NCBI GenBank assembly: GCA_903857495.1
Contig: CAIOFF010000060.1
Location: 41,330-105,329, forward strand
From: an uncultured Holophagaceae bacterium
GTDB lineage: Bacteria; Acidobacteriota; Holophagae; Holophagales; Holophagaceae
Direction of reading: 5' to 3'
DNA length: 64,000 nt
Position numbers and translations under genes: made by a program. Within the stretch, counting starts at the first letter, position 1, and each line of letters begins with the position of its first letter. A model generated the notes under the pieces. The model saw nothing but the letters and a program-made list of their open reading frames with translations. It was not told the origin of the DNA and ran no database searches. Below, piece by piece: positions 6,894 to 15,748 of this stretch.

Positions 6894-9409
6894 GACCGCT
6901 TTCCGGCGATCCAGTTCAGCGCTTCCAGAGGCGTCATGCGGTTCAGGTCCAGGGCCTCCAGCTCGGCGCGGAGGCTGTCGGGTTCCACCTCGAACATCGG
7001 CAGGGCCGGCTGCGAAGCCATGGGGGGCCGGGGCGGCGCCTCCGGGGCCTGGGCCAGCAGGCGCTGCGCCTTCTGGATGACGGACTTGGGCAGCCCCGCC
7101 AGCCGCGCTACCTGGATGCCGTAGCTGCGGTCCGCGGGCCCCGGCGCCACGCGGTGGAGGAAGTGCAGCTGCTCCTCCCACTCCTGGACCTCCACGTGGA
7201 GGTTCTGGATCCGCGAGTCCTCGGCGAGCTTGGTCATCTCGAAGTAGTGCGTGGCGAACAGGGTGCGCGGCGCGCCGCCCTTCAGGTCTCGCAGGAACAG
7301 CGCAATGGCCTCGGCCAGGGCCAGGCCGTCCCGGGTGCTGGTGCCGCGGCCGATCTCGTCGAGGATCACCAGGCTGGCAGCCGTGGCCTGGTTGAGGATC
7401 CGGGCCGTCTCGGTCATCTCGACCATGAAGGTGGACTGCCCCTTGGCCAGCTGGTCCGAGGCGCCGATGCGCGTGAAGATGCGGTCCACCAGGCCGAAGC
7501 GCATGAGCTCCGCGGGCACGAAGGAGCCGCTCTGGGCCAGCACCACCAGCAGGGCCGAGGTGCGCAGGAAGGTGGACTTGCCGCCCATGTTGGGTCCGGT
7601 CACCACGGCCATGGGCTGGGCGGCGCTGAACTGCAGGTCGTTGGGGATGCACTCGCGCCCCAGGCGGGCCTCCAGCATGGGATGCCGGGCCGAGACCAGG
7701 GTCAGCTCCCGGTCGTCGCCCAGCTCAGGCCGACTCCAGCCCGAGAGCCGCGCCCGCTCGGCCAGGGCCGCCAGCACATCCAGCGTGGCCACGGCGCGGG
7801 CCAGGCCGGTCAGGTCCGCGCGGTGCTCCAGCACCAGGGCCAGCAGGCGCTGGAACTGGACGGCCTCCAGGCGGGCCTGGTCGCTCTCGGCGCTCAGCAG
7901 CCGCTGCTCGAAGGCCACCAGCTTCTCGGTGGTGAAGCGCTCGGCGTTGGCCAGGGTCTGCTTGCGGAGGAAGTGGGCGGGCACCGCGCCCAGGTTCGAC
8001 TTCGTGATCTCGAAGTAGTAGCCGAAGACCCGGTTGTACTTGATCTTCAGGCTCTGGATGCCGCTCAGGCGGCGCTCCTCTTCCTCCAGTTCCAGCATCA
8101 CCTGCCGGGCGTCCCGGGCGAGGCGGCGGACGGCGTCCAGCTCGGGATCGACTCCCTCGCGGATGACGCCACCCTTCTCCAGGTCCAGGGGGGGCGCTTC
8201 GGCCAAGCTCTGCTGGAGGTCCAGGAGCAGCTCTCCGCAGAGCGGCGTCTCCCCAGGCCAGAGGCCGAGCTCCGCCACCTCTGGAGCCCAGCCCTCGTCC
8301 TGCAGGCGGGCTGGCAATTTCTGAAGCACCGCAAGGCCGTCCCGCAGCTGACCCAGTTCGGGTGGCGAGGCGAGACCCAGGGCCACGCGGCCCAGCAGGC
8401 GGTCCAGGTCCGGCACCTGGGCGAGCAGCGTCTGGATGGGGCCCCGGCGGCGGTCCTCCGTGAGCCAGGCCACCTGGGACCAGCGGCGCTCCAGGGTGCC
8501 GCGGTCCCGCAGCGGTTGTTCGAGCCAGCCCTTCAGCAGGCGGGAGCCCATGCGCGTGCGGCACTGGTCCAGCAGGGCCAGCAGCGACCCGGCGCGGCCG
8601 CCGTCCATGCCGTTGGCCAGCACCTCCAGGTGCCGGGCGCTGGTGGCGTCCAGCAGGGGCCCCGCGGCGCCCAGCTCCAGGCTCACGCCCTGCAGGTGCG
8701 CGGGCCGGCCCTTCTGGGTGGCCTCCACGTGATCCAGCAGCGCCGCCAGGGCGCCCAGGGCCGCGGGATAGGGATCCAGGCCCACGCCTTCCAGGTGCTG
8801 CCAGCCGAAGAAGGCCAGCACCTGCTGACGGGCCCGGGAGGCTTCGAAGCGCCAGGCCGGCAGCCGGGTGCGGGCCGCCTCCAGCTCCGCCAGCTCCGGC
8901 GCGCCCTCGGCCAGGATCAGCTCCTGGGGAGCGAGCCGCTCCAGGGTGGCGTGGAGGGCCTCGCCACCCTCACCGGGGATCACCCGCAGGGCCCCCGAGG
9001 CCAGCTGCAGCAGCGCCAGCCCCCAGGCCGGCCCCACACGATGCAGGGCACAGAGCCACCGGGCGTCGTCATCCAGCCAGGTGCCGGGGGTGATGATGCG
9101 CTTGATGGCCCTGGGCAGCAGGCCCTTCACGTCCTCGGCCTTGGCCGTGGGCTCGGCGATGGCCGCGGAGAAGCCCGCGGCCAGCAGCTTGGGCAGGTAG
9201 GACTCCAGGGCGAAGTGGGGCACCCCGCACATGGCCGTCTCGGCCTCGGTGCCCTTGCCGCGCTGGGTGAGGGCGATCTCCATGACCGGCGCGGCCCGCA
9301 CGGCGTCCTCCCCGATGAGCTCGTAGAAGTCCCCCATGCGCGTCAGCAGGATGGCGTCGCCCGCCTCGCGCTTGAGGCCCGCGATCTGCTGCATCATCGG
9401 GGTGGACAT
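6890..9409 (-). CDS. mutS: DNA mismatch repair protein MutS
   Basis: A mismatch-recognition ATPase of about 839 residues. The N-terminal mismatch-binding domain has the Phe-x-Glu motif in RMGDFYELIGEDA. After the connector, lever and clamp domains comes the ATPase core: Walker A TGPNMGGKSTFLR, the STFMVEMTET segment, Walker B LVILDEIGRGTSTRDG, and the ATHYFEMT helix. The ATG at 9409 (MSTPMMQQIAGLKREAGDA) matches where MutS proteins normally begin. A start 20 codons further upstream (9469) is open but would translate intergenic-looking sequence. No mutL is seen here. Loss would be expected to raise mutation rates. Confidence 0.95.
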   Translation of the reverse strand: MSTPMMQQIAGLKREAGDAILLTRMGDFYELIGEDAVRAAPVMEIALTQRGKGTEAETAMCGVPHFALESYLPKLLAAGFSAAIAEPTAKAEDVKGLLPRAIKRIITPGTWLDDDARWLCALHRVGPAWGLALLQLASGALRVIPGEGGEALHATLERLAPQELILAEGAPELAELEAARTRLPAWRFEASRARQQVLAFFGWQHLEGVGLDPYPAALGALAALLDHVEATQKGRPAHLQGVSLELGAAGPLLDATSARHLEVLANGMDGGRAGSLLALLDQCRTRMGSRLLKGWLEQPLRDRGTLERRWSQVAWLTEDRRRGPIQTLLAQVPDLDRLLGRVALGLASPPELGQLRDGLAVLQKLPARLQDEGWAPEVAELGLWPGETPLCGELLLDLQQSLAEAPPLDLEKGGVIREGVDPELDAVRRLARDARQVMLELEEEERRLSGIQSLKIKYNRVFGYYFEITKSNLGAVPAHFLRKQTLANAERFTTEKLVAFEQRLLSAESDQARLEAVQFQRLLALVLEHRADLTGLARAVATLDVLAALAERARLSGWSRPELGDDRELTLVSARHPMLEARLGRECIPNDLQFSAAQPMAVVTGPNMGGKSTFLRTSALLVVLAQSGSFVPAELMRFGLVDRIFTRIGASDQLAKGQSTFMVEMTETARILNQATAASLVILDEIGRGTSTRDGLALAEAIALFLRDLKGGAPRTLFATHYFEMTKLAEDSRIQNLHVEVQEWEEQLHFLHRVAPGPADRSYGIQVARLAGLPKSVIQKAQRLLAQAPEAPPRPPMASQPALPMFEVEPDSLRAELEALDLNRMTPLEALNWIAGKRS

Positions 9410-9463
9410 GGAAACCACATGATTCGAGGGAGCCTGCCAGGACGGCTCCAGGTGAAAAGCTGG

Positions 9464-9616
9464 AACCACAGATTACGCAGATTGCGCAGATTGGCCGAGG
9501 GCCAAGGCAGAGGCGCCCGCCCAGAGACCCCGACGGACCATGGGGTGCTGCGCAGAATTCATGAAGCGGGCTGAATCGGTAGCTTCCTCTGCGTCATCAG
9601 CGCCATCTGCGGTTTC
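9464..9616. repeat. Imperfect intergenic inverted repeat
   Basis: Between mutS and the oxidoreductase gene, 9464-9494 contains ACCACAGATTACGCAG followed by ATTGCGCAGATTGG. The region 9586-9616 contains CCTCTGCGTCATCAGC followed by GCCATCTGCGGTTT. The reverse complement of the second arm resembles the first (CCGCAGAT..CGC.GAT.ACGCAGA), with about 90 bases between. This style of intergenic repeat is scattered through genomes of several phyla. It may be a REP-like or small nonautonomous element. Confidence 0.55.
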
Positions 9617-9651
9617 AATCTGTCGCCGGAGGGTGGCGTAGGATAGGGGGC

Positions 9652-10743
9652 ATGGAACGCGTGGAATGTGTGGTCATCGGTGCCGGCGTGGTGGGCTTGG
9701 CCCTGGCGCGGGAGCTGGCCCTGCGGGGGCGTGAGGTGGTGGTGCTCGAGGCGGAGGACCGGGTCGGCACGGGGATCAGCTCCCGCAACAGCGAGGTCAT
9801 CCACGCCGGCATCTACTACCCTACGGGTTCGCTCAGGGCCCGCCTCTGCGTGGCGGGCAACCGGGCGCTCTACGCCTTCTGCGCGGCCCATGGGGTGGCC
9901 CACCGGCGCTGCGGCAAGCTCATCGTGGCCGCGGACGAGCGCGACCTGCCAGCCCTGGAGCGCATCCGCGCCCAGGCCGAAGCCAACGGCGTGCCCGACC
10001 TCCGCTGGCTGACCGCGGCCGAGGCCCTGGCCCTCGAGCCCCGCCTGCGCTGCCAGGGGGCCCTGCACTCCGAGGGCACGGGCATCCTCGACAGCCACGG
10101 CCTCATGCGCGCCCTGCGGCTCGATGCTGAGACCCACGGCGCCGCGGTGGTGCTGAAGAGCCCGGTCCTGGGCGGACGGCGGACAGCCGAGGGGCTGGAG
10201 GTCCGCGTTGGCGGGGACGAGTCCATGACCCTCCTCGCAGACCAGGTCTTCAACGCCGCAGGCCTCGGCGCCCAGCGCGTGGCGCAGGGCTTCGAGGGCC
10301 TCCGCCCCGGCAGCGTCCCGGCCCTGCACCTGGCCAAGGGCAACTATTACAGCCTGGTGGGGACGGCGCCCTTCTCCCGGCTGGTCTACCCCATTCCCTC
10401 TCAGGGCGGCCTGGGCGTGCACCTCACCCTGGACCTGGGCGGCCAGGCCCGGTTCGGCCCCGACGTGGAGTGGACCGATCGGGAGGACTACGGTGTGGAC
10501 CCACGCCGGGCCGACGGCTTCTATGCCGAGATCCGCCGCTACTGGCCCGGCCTGCCGGACGGGGCGCTCCAGCCCGCCTACGCCGGCATCCGGCCCAAGA
10601 TCCATGGTCCCGGAGCGCCCACCCCGGACTTCGTCCTCCAGCGCGACGACGCCCATGGCCTGCCCGGGCTGGTGAACCTCTTCGGCATCGAAAGCCCAGG
10701 CCTCACCGCCTGCCTGGCCCTGGCGGAGGAGGTGGCGGGCTGA
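9652..10743 (+). CDS. FAD-dependent oxidoreductase, L-2-hydroxyglutarate oxidase-like
   Basis: A 363-residue flavoprotein of the DAO superfamily. The N-terminal dinucleotide-binding motif is [20 protein letters not shown], with the ribose-binding acid in [39 protein letters not shown] is the signature of the L-2-hydroxyglutarate oxidase/dehydrogenase (LhgO/L2HGDH) group. The C-terminal [21 protein letters not shown] and AGIRPKI motifs also fit. It likely oxidises L-2-hydroxyglutarate or a related 2-hydroxy acid. It lies 18 bases upstream of the exporter gene and may share its transcript. Confidence 0.85.
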   Translation: MERVECVVIGAGVVGLALARELALRGREVVVLEAEDRVGTGISSRNSEVIHAGIYYPTGSLRARLCVAGNRALYAFCAAHGVAHRRCGKLIVAADERDLPALERIRAQAEANGVPDLRWLTAAEALALEPRLRCQGALHSEGTGILDSHGLMRALRLDAETHGAAVVLKSPVLGGRRTAEGLEVRVGGDESMTLLADQVFNAAGLGAQRVAQGFEGLRPGSVPALHLAKGNYYSLVGTAPFSRLVYPIPSQGGLGVHLTLDLGGQARFGPDVEWTDREDYGVDPRRADGFYAEIRRYWPGLPDGALQPAYAGIRPKIHGPGAPTPDFVLQRDDAHGLPGLVNLFGIESPGLTACLALAEEVAG

Positions 10744-10760
10744 TCGGGCTACCCTGGGGC

Positions 10761-11996
10761 ATGGATGTCGCCCAGCCTGCCCCTGCCCAGTCCACCGAGC
10801 CGCCGGAGATCGCCCTCTGCCTGGAGCTGGGCCGGGCCTACCAGGCCTATGGCATTCCCGCCCACCGCTTCGAGGACGCCCTGGGCCGCATTGCGCAGCG
10901 CCTTGGCCTGGAGGGCCAGTTCTTCGCGCTGCCCACGGCCTTCTTCGCCACGCTCGGGAAGGATGGGAAGAGCTGGACCTTCATCCAGCGCAGCCCCTCG
11001 GGGGACGTCAACCTGGCCAAGCTTTCGGACCTGCAGGACACCACCGACGCCCTCATCGCCGGCAGCCTGTCCACCAGCGAGGCCCGCGACCGCGTGCGGG
11101 AGATCCTCGCCGGGCCGGATCGCTGGGGCGCCCTCCTGACGGTGCTCTGCTTTGGCCTGGGCTCGGCACCCGCCGCGGTGTTCTTCGGGGGCGGGTGGCG
11201 GGAGCTGCTCCTGACCGCCGTGCTCGGCAGCCTGGTGGGCACGCTGGCGGTCCTGCTGGGACGGCGATCCGGGCCGACGCAGCTGCTCTATCCCCTGGCG
11301 GGCGCCCTCGTGGGTTTCCTCGCGCTGGCCGCGGCCTACCGGTTCCCCCAGGTCTCCCCGCAGGTGCTCACCCTGGGCGGACTCATCGTCCTGATCCCGG
11401 GCCTGCGCCTGGTGGTGTCCATGAACGAGCTGGCCACGGGCAACCTGGTGGCGGGCACGGCCCGGCTGGTGGACGCGGGCATGACCTTCCTCTCGCTGGG
11501 CTTCGGCGTGGCCCTGGGTCAGCGCCTCGCCGCGCCCCTGCTGGACCGGGCCCTGCTGGGCGTCCCCCTGCCCCTGCCCGCCTGGGTCCTGCTGCCGACC
11601 CTGCTGCTCGCGGCCGCGGCCTTCATGGTGATCTTCAAGGCCCGGCCTGCGGACCTGCCCTGGATTTTCGCCGCCTGTGCCCTGGCCTTCTATGGCTCCC
11701 GGCTGGGCGCCACCCTGCTGGGATCCCAGTTCGGCGTGGGGCTGGGCGCCTTCGCCCTGGGCCTGGCCAGCAACCTCTTCACCCGCATCCGACGCCACCC
11801 GTCCGCGGTGACCCTGCTGCCGGGACTGGTGGTGCTGGTGCCCGGTGGCCTCGGCTTCAAGGGCCTCGAGTTCATCATCCAGAAGCAGCTGGTGCTGGGA
11901 CTCGACACCGCCTTCCAGGCCCTCTTCGTGGCCATCGCCCTGCTCATGGGCCTGCTGCTGGCGCAGGTCGCCGTCCATCCCCGCACCGCACTCTGA
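10761..11996 (+). CDS. ThrE-like threonine/serine exporter family protein
   Basis: A 411-residue protein. The soluble N-terminal ~130 residues (ALCLELGRAYQAYGIPAHRFEDALGRIAQRLG) are the ThrE N-terminal domain (formerly DUF1212). Ten or so membrane helices follow, including a GLIVLIPGLRLVVSMNELATGNLVAGTARL stretch typical of ThrE and a C-terminal ThrE_2-like half ending LPGLVVLVPGGLGFKGLE. Both halves are joined in one chain, as in Corynebacterium ThrE. Amino-acid export is the family role; the actual substrate here is inferred. Confidence 0.82.
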   Translation: MDVAQPAPAQSTEPPEIALCLELGRAYQAYGIPAHRFEDALGRIAQRLGLEGQFFALPTAFFATLGKDGKSWTFIQRSPSGDVNLAKLSDLQDTTDALIAGSLSTSEARDRVREILAGPDRWGALLTVLCFGLGSAPAAVFFGGGWRELLLTAVLGSLVGTLAVLLGRRSGPTQLLYPLAGALVGFLALAAAYRFPQVSPQVLTLGGLIVLIPGLRLVVSMNELATGNLVAGTARLVDAGMTFLSLGFGVALGQRLAAPLLDRALLGVPLPLPAWVLLPTLLLAAAAFMVIFKARPADLPWIFAACALAFYGSRLGATLLGSQFGVGLGAFALGLASNLFTRIRRHPSAVTLLPGLVVLVPGGLGFKGLEFIIQKQLVLGLDTAFQALFVAIALLMGLLLAQVAVHPRTAL

Positions 11997-12072
11997 AGCC
12001 AATCCACAAAGTCTGCCGGATCCAGGCCCGTGCCCGAATTGTTAGGCCCCGATTACCTCGAAAAAGAAATTG

Positions 12073-12143
12073 ACCACAAAGGGCACAAAGAACACAAAAA
12101 GGGCACCAGGTTCTACCTTTGTGCCCTTTGTGTTCTTTGTGGT
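12073..12143. repeat. Intergenic inverted repeat of AAAGAACACAAAG-type units
   Basis: A low-GC hairpin between the exporter and the peptidase gene. The left arm contains ACAAAGAACACAAAAAGGGC (12084-12103); the right arm contains GTGCCCTTTGTGTTCTTTGT (12121-12140). The arms pair almost perfectly over about 20 bases with a two-base bulge. The left arm also carries a preceding ACCACAAAGGGC unit, giving a short internal direct repeat. Spurious translation gives KNTKGTK-like peptides that are common in some Acidobacteria and spirochaetes. It may also act as a bidirectional terminator between the two converging genes. Confidence 0.7.
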
Positions 12144-12165
12144 TAAAAAATCTTTTTTATTGTGG

Positions 12166-12873
12166 TTACCGCGTGATTGTAGATGCCTCACCGTCCTCGT
12201 GCAGGAGGCGGTCGAGGTCTTTCCAGCTGAGGGAGAAGCGCCCGTGGTGGCCCCAGTCCGGCCCCCAGGAGTTGATGGCCCAGACGCGCTGCAGCTCGGC
12301 ATCCACCCCCAGCAGCTCGAAGGCGTGACCGCCGCGGGGCTGACCGGCCAGCTTGACGAAGCCCTTGGCATCCGGCTTGTCGAAGCCCTCATACCAGTTG
12401 ACCCCCACCTCCACGGGACCCAGGGTGGACAGGGTCTTCAGGACATCGTCCAGCCCGAAGCACCAGTGGTAGCCCGTGGCGTAGCCGAGGTCCCTCAGTG
12501 CCTTCATGGCGCCGAGCACCGTGGAGCCTGTGTCCTTGGGCGGCCAGGCCCCCGTGATGACGTCATCGCGGGTGGCCTGGCTGTAGACCTTCCGCGCCAG
12601 GGCTTCGGTATAGCGGGCTCCCTTCTGCTTGTAGGGGGCCGTGCAGATCACCCCCACGGCGCCGTTGCCCGTGCAGGAGCCGAGCTCGCCCTGATCGAAG
12701 GCCGCCAGGGTGCGCTCCCAGGTCCGGGTCACGATCTTCGCCCCCTTGGCCAAGGGCACGGGAAAGGCCCGGCTGCGCTCGTCAAAGTGCAGGTGCCGCC
12801 CTAGCCGACCCCCGTGCTTGGAGGGATGTTCGGGGATCAGCCCGATGCGATGGGGGTTGGATGAGTCGGGCAT
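12166..12873 (-). CDS. C1A (papain-like) family cysteine peptidase
   Basis: A 235-residue protein with the papain catalytic set: oxyanion Gln61 and nucleophile Cys67 in QGELGSCTGNG, His183 in RGGHAFELLG, and Asn201 in INSWGPDWG. It has no signal peptide and no long propeptide, unlike eukaryotic cathepsins; bacterial C1 peptidases of this short type are known, but their targets are mostly unknown. The start ATG follows a strong GGAGG site. It is divergent from clpB across an AT-rich region. A role in cytoplasmic protein quality control is possible but is only a neighbourhood guess. Confidence 0.82.
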   Translation of the reverse strand: MPDSSNPHRIGLIPEHPSKHGGRLGRHLHFDERSRAFPVPLAKGAKIVTRTWERTLAAFDQGELGSCTGNGAVGVICTAPYKQKGARYTEALARKVYSQATRDDVITGAWPPKDTGSTVLGAMKALRDLGYATGYHWCFGLDDVLKTLSTLGPVEVGVNWYEGFDKPDAKGFVKLAGQPRGGHAFELLGVDAELQRVWAINSWGPDWGHHGRFSLSWKDLDRLLHEDGEASTITR

Positions 12874-13102
12874 GGTTGCCTCCGGGGATTCGATCGGGGA
12901 GGGGCTGGATCGAATGGCATCAAGCTAGCCTATGCCTTACAAATGTCAATGGATGTCCAAGAATTATCTGAAAAATACGTTTGTTGGACATTTTTTGGAA
13001 TCTATAAATAATTGGCATTTTGGGTTTGTTAGATTAGAAATTAGAAGAAAATTTTAGTGCATCCAAGTCATATTTGCCCCATCCTGGTGACCGAGGTGTT
13101 CC
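12874..13102. promoter_or_regulatory. Divergent AT-rich control region of the peptidase gene and clpB
   Basis: A low-GC gap of about 230 bases between two GC-rich divergent genes. It contains an exact inverted repeat TGTCCAA (12954-12960) / TTGGACA (12984-12990), with a 23-base spacer. It also contains A/T-rich tracts at 12990-13055 that could hold the clpB promoter. No CIRCE element (TTAGCACTC-N9-GAGTGCTAA) is visible, and no convincing heat-shock sigma box could be assigned. Confidence 0.45.
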
Positions 13103-15676
13103 ATGTCCCTCCTTCCCTTCACCCAGAAAGCCAACGACGCGCTGGTGGCGGCGCAGCAGCGGGCCGTCCGGGACCAGCACCCGGAGCTCGTCCCCCAGCA
13201 CCTGTTCAACACCCTACTCGCCCCGGAGGCGGGCCTCCGACCGCTGCTGGAGCGGGCCGGACTGAGCCCGGAGTCCGTCCAGGGCCTGGCGGATGCGGCC
13301 GAAGAGCTGGTTGCCCGGCTGCCCCGGGCCGTGGGGGGTGCCGAGCCCCAGGTGGGTCCCGCCTTCCGGCACTTCCTGGAGGTGGCCAGCGACACCGGTC
13401 GGGGCCTGGGCGACCGCTTCCTGGCCACGGACGCCCTCCTGCTGGCCCTGGCCAACGCCCACACGGACGCCAAGCAGGCCCTGGAGCGCTTCGGCCTGGA
13501 CCGGAAGACGCTGGAGGCGGCCATCCGCGAGGTCCGCAAGGGTTCCCGGGTGGAGGACGAGAAGGCCGAGGAGAAGTTCGCCGCCCTGGAGAAGTACGCC
13601 AAGGACTATTCGGCCCTGGCCGCCGCGGGCAAGCTCGATCCGGTCATCGGCCGGGAAGATGAGGTCCGCCGCATCCTCCAGGTGCTCTCCCGGCGCACCA
13701 AGAACAATCCGGTGCTCATCGGCGAGCCCGGTGTCGGCAAGACTGCCATCGTGGAGGGTCTGGCCCAGCGCATCTACAAGAACGATGTCCCCGAGAGCCT
13801 CAAGGGCCTGCGGGTCATGGGCCTGGACATGGGGGCCCTGGTGGCCGGCACCCAGTATCGCGGCCAGTTCGAGGAGCGCCTGAAGGGCGTCATCCAGGAG
13901 ATCGAAAAGGCCGCGGGCCAGATCGTGCTGTTCATCGACGAGTTGCACCTGCTGGTGGGCGCCGGCGCCGTCCAGGGGGGCATGGACGCGGCCAACCTGC
14001 TCAAACCCGCCCTCGCCCGGGGCGAGCTGCGCTGCATCGGCGCCACCACCCTGGACGAGTACCGGAAGTACATCGAGAAGGACGCGGCCCTGGAGCGCCG
14101 CTTCCAGCCTGTGTTCGTGGAGGAGCCGGACGTGGAGGACGCCATCTCCATCCTGCGCGGCCTCAAGGAGCGCTACGAACTGCACCACGGGGTGCGCATC
14201 CAGGACTCAGCCCTGGTGGCCGCCGCCCAGCTGAGCCACCGCTACATTCCGGATCGCTTCCTGCCGGACAAGGCTGTGGACCTCATGGACGAGGCCGCCA
14301 GCGCCGTACGAATCCAGCTGGACAGCCGCCCCGAGTCCATCGACGCACGGGAGCGCCGGGTGATGCAGCTGCAGATGGAGCGGCACTCCCTCACCAAGGA
14401 GAAGGATTCGGCCAGCCGCGCCCGCCTCGCGGAGCTCGACAAGGAGCTGGCGGAGCTGAACGAAGAGCTGGGCGGCCTGCGCGCCCAGTGGGAGAACGAG
14501 AAGAAGGACATCGAAGGCGCCCGGAGCCTCCAGAAGAAGCTGGACGACCTGCGCAGCGAGCACGAACAGGCCAAGACGAAGGGCGACTACGAGCGCGCCT
14601 CGCGGCTGGAATACGGGGAGATCCCCACCCTGGAGAAGCAGCTGGCCACGGCCTCCCCGCGGGAGAGCGCCATGCTCCGCCTGGAGGTGGGTGAGGCCGA
14701 CATCGCCGCCATCGTCAGCCGCTGGACCGGCGTCCCCGTGAGCCGGATCCTCGAGGGCGAGGTGGAGAAGCTGCTGCGCATGGAGACCCGGCTCCGGGAG
14801 CGGGTGGTGGGCCAGGATCCAGCCCTGACAGCCATCTCCGACGCCCTCCGCCGCAACCGGGCGGGCCTCAGCGACCCCAAGCGCCCCATCGGCAGCTTCC
14901 TCTTCCTGGGCCCCACGGGCGTAGGCAAGACCGAGGTGGCCCGGGCCCTGGCGGAGTTCCTCTTCGACGACGAGAACGCCCTGGTCCGCATCGACATGAG
15001 CGAGTTCACCCACGAGGCCGACGCCACCCGCCTCATCGGCGCCGCGCCCGGCTACATCGGCTACGAGGAGGGCGGCCGCCTCACGGAGGCCATCCGCCGC
15101 CGCCCCTACGCCGTCATCCTCCTGGACGAGATGGAGAAGGCCCACCCCCGGATCTTCGACCTCTTCCTGCAGGTGCTGGAGGACGGCCGCCTCACGGACG
15201 GCCAGGGCCGCACCGTGAACTTCCGCAACAGCGTGGTGCTCATGACCACCAACCTCGGCAGCCAGGCCATCTTCGACGCGGGCGGCGACCCCTCCAAAGC
15301 CGAGGAGGAGATCCAGGCCGCCCTCCACGGACACTTCCGCCCGGAGTTCCTGAACCGCCTGGACGAGGTGGTGCTGTTCCGCTCCCTGTCCAAGGAGGAC
15401 ATGAAGGCCGTGGCCCGCATCCAGCTCCGCCGGGTAGAGGGTCTCCTGCAGGCCCAGCGCCTGGGCCTCGAGGTGCCCCAGGCGGCCCTGGACTGGCTGG
15501 CGGAGGAGGGCTTTGACCCCCACTTTGGAGCCCGCCCCCTCAAGCGGCTCATCCAGCAGGTGGTCGTCAACCCCCTATCCCGCCAGGTCCTCCAGGGGCT
15601 CCTCCAGCCCGGGGACATCGCCCGCCTCGAGGTCCGCGACGGCCAGCTCCTCGTCGAGGTCGAGGCCGTCCAGTAG
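13103..15676 (+). CDS. clpB: ATP-dependent chaperone ClpB
   Basis: An 857-residue protein disaggregase. It has the N-terminal Clp repeat domain (residues 1-150), a first AAA+ module (Walker A GEPGVGKT, Walker [10 protein letters not shown]), a coiled-coil middle domain around residues 400-520 (heptads such as [20 protein letters not shown]), and a second AAA+ module ([21 protein letters not shown], then [13 protein letters not shown]). The long coiled coil and absence of a ClpP-binding loop separate it from ClpA/ClpC. It works with DnaK to resolubilise aggregates. The ATG at 13103 follows GAGGTG. Confidence 0.95.
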   Translation: MSLLPFTQKANDALVAAQQRAVRDQHPELVPQHLFNTLLAPEAGLRPLLERAGLSPESVQGLADAAEELVARLPRAVGGAEPQVGPAFRHFLEVASDTGRGLGDRFLATDALLLALANAHTDAKQALERFGLDRKTLEAAIREVRKGSRVEDEKAEEKFAALEKYAKDYSALAAAGKLDPVIGREDEVRRILQVLSRRTKNNPVLIGEPGVGKTAIVEGLAQRIYKNDVPESLKGLRVMGLDMGALVAGTQYRGQFEERLKGVIQEIEKAAGQIVLFIDELHLLVGAGAVQGGMDAANLLKPALARGELRCIGATTLDEYRKYIEKDAALERRFQPVFVEEPDVEDAISILRGLKERYELHHGVRIQDSALVAAAQLSHRYIPDRFLPDKAVDLMDEAASAVRIQLDSRPESIDARERRVMQLQMERHSLTKEKDSASRARLAELDKELAELNEELGGLRAQWENEKKDIEGARSLQKKLDDLRSEHEQAKTKGDYERASRLEYGEIPTLEKQLATASPRESAMLRLEVGEADIAAIVSRWTGVPVSRILEGEVEKLLRMETRLRERVVGQDPALTAISDALRRNRAGLSDPKRPIGSFLFLGPTGVGKTEVARALAEFLFDDENALVRIDMSEFTHEADATRLIGAAPGYIGYEEGGRLTEAIRRRPYAVILLDEMEKAHPRIFDLFLQVLEDGRLTDGQGRTVNFRNSVVLMTTNLGSQAIFDAGGDPSKAEEEIQAALHGHFRPEFLNRLDEVVLFRSLSKEDMKAVARIQLRRVEGLLQAQRLGLEVPQAALDWLAEEGFDPHFGARPLKRLIQQVVVNPLSRQVLQGLLQPGDIARLEVRDGQLLVEVEAVQ

Positions 15677-15748
15677 GCGCCCTTGCCCCCGCCGAAACTT
15701 TCCCACCTCACCTGCCCATCCGATGAGATCGGGGTAGCTGGAGTCGGC

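Noticed and set aside
6845..9574. Very long plus-strand open frame opposite mutS, and similar ones opposite bamA, clpC, metK, purA and jetC
   Set aside because: They mirror high-GC genes on the other strand, are rich in Gly/Arg/Ala/Pro/Leu, and match no family.
12874..13102. CIRCE or heat-shock sigma promoter before clpB
   Set aside because: Neither the CIRCE inverted repeat nor a correctly spaced pair of boxes is visible.
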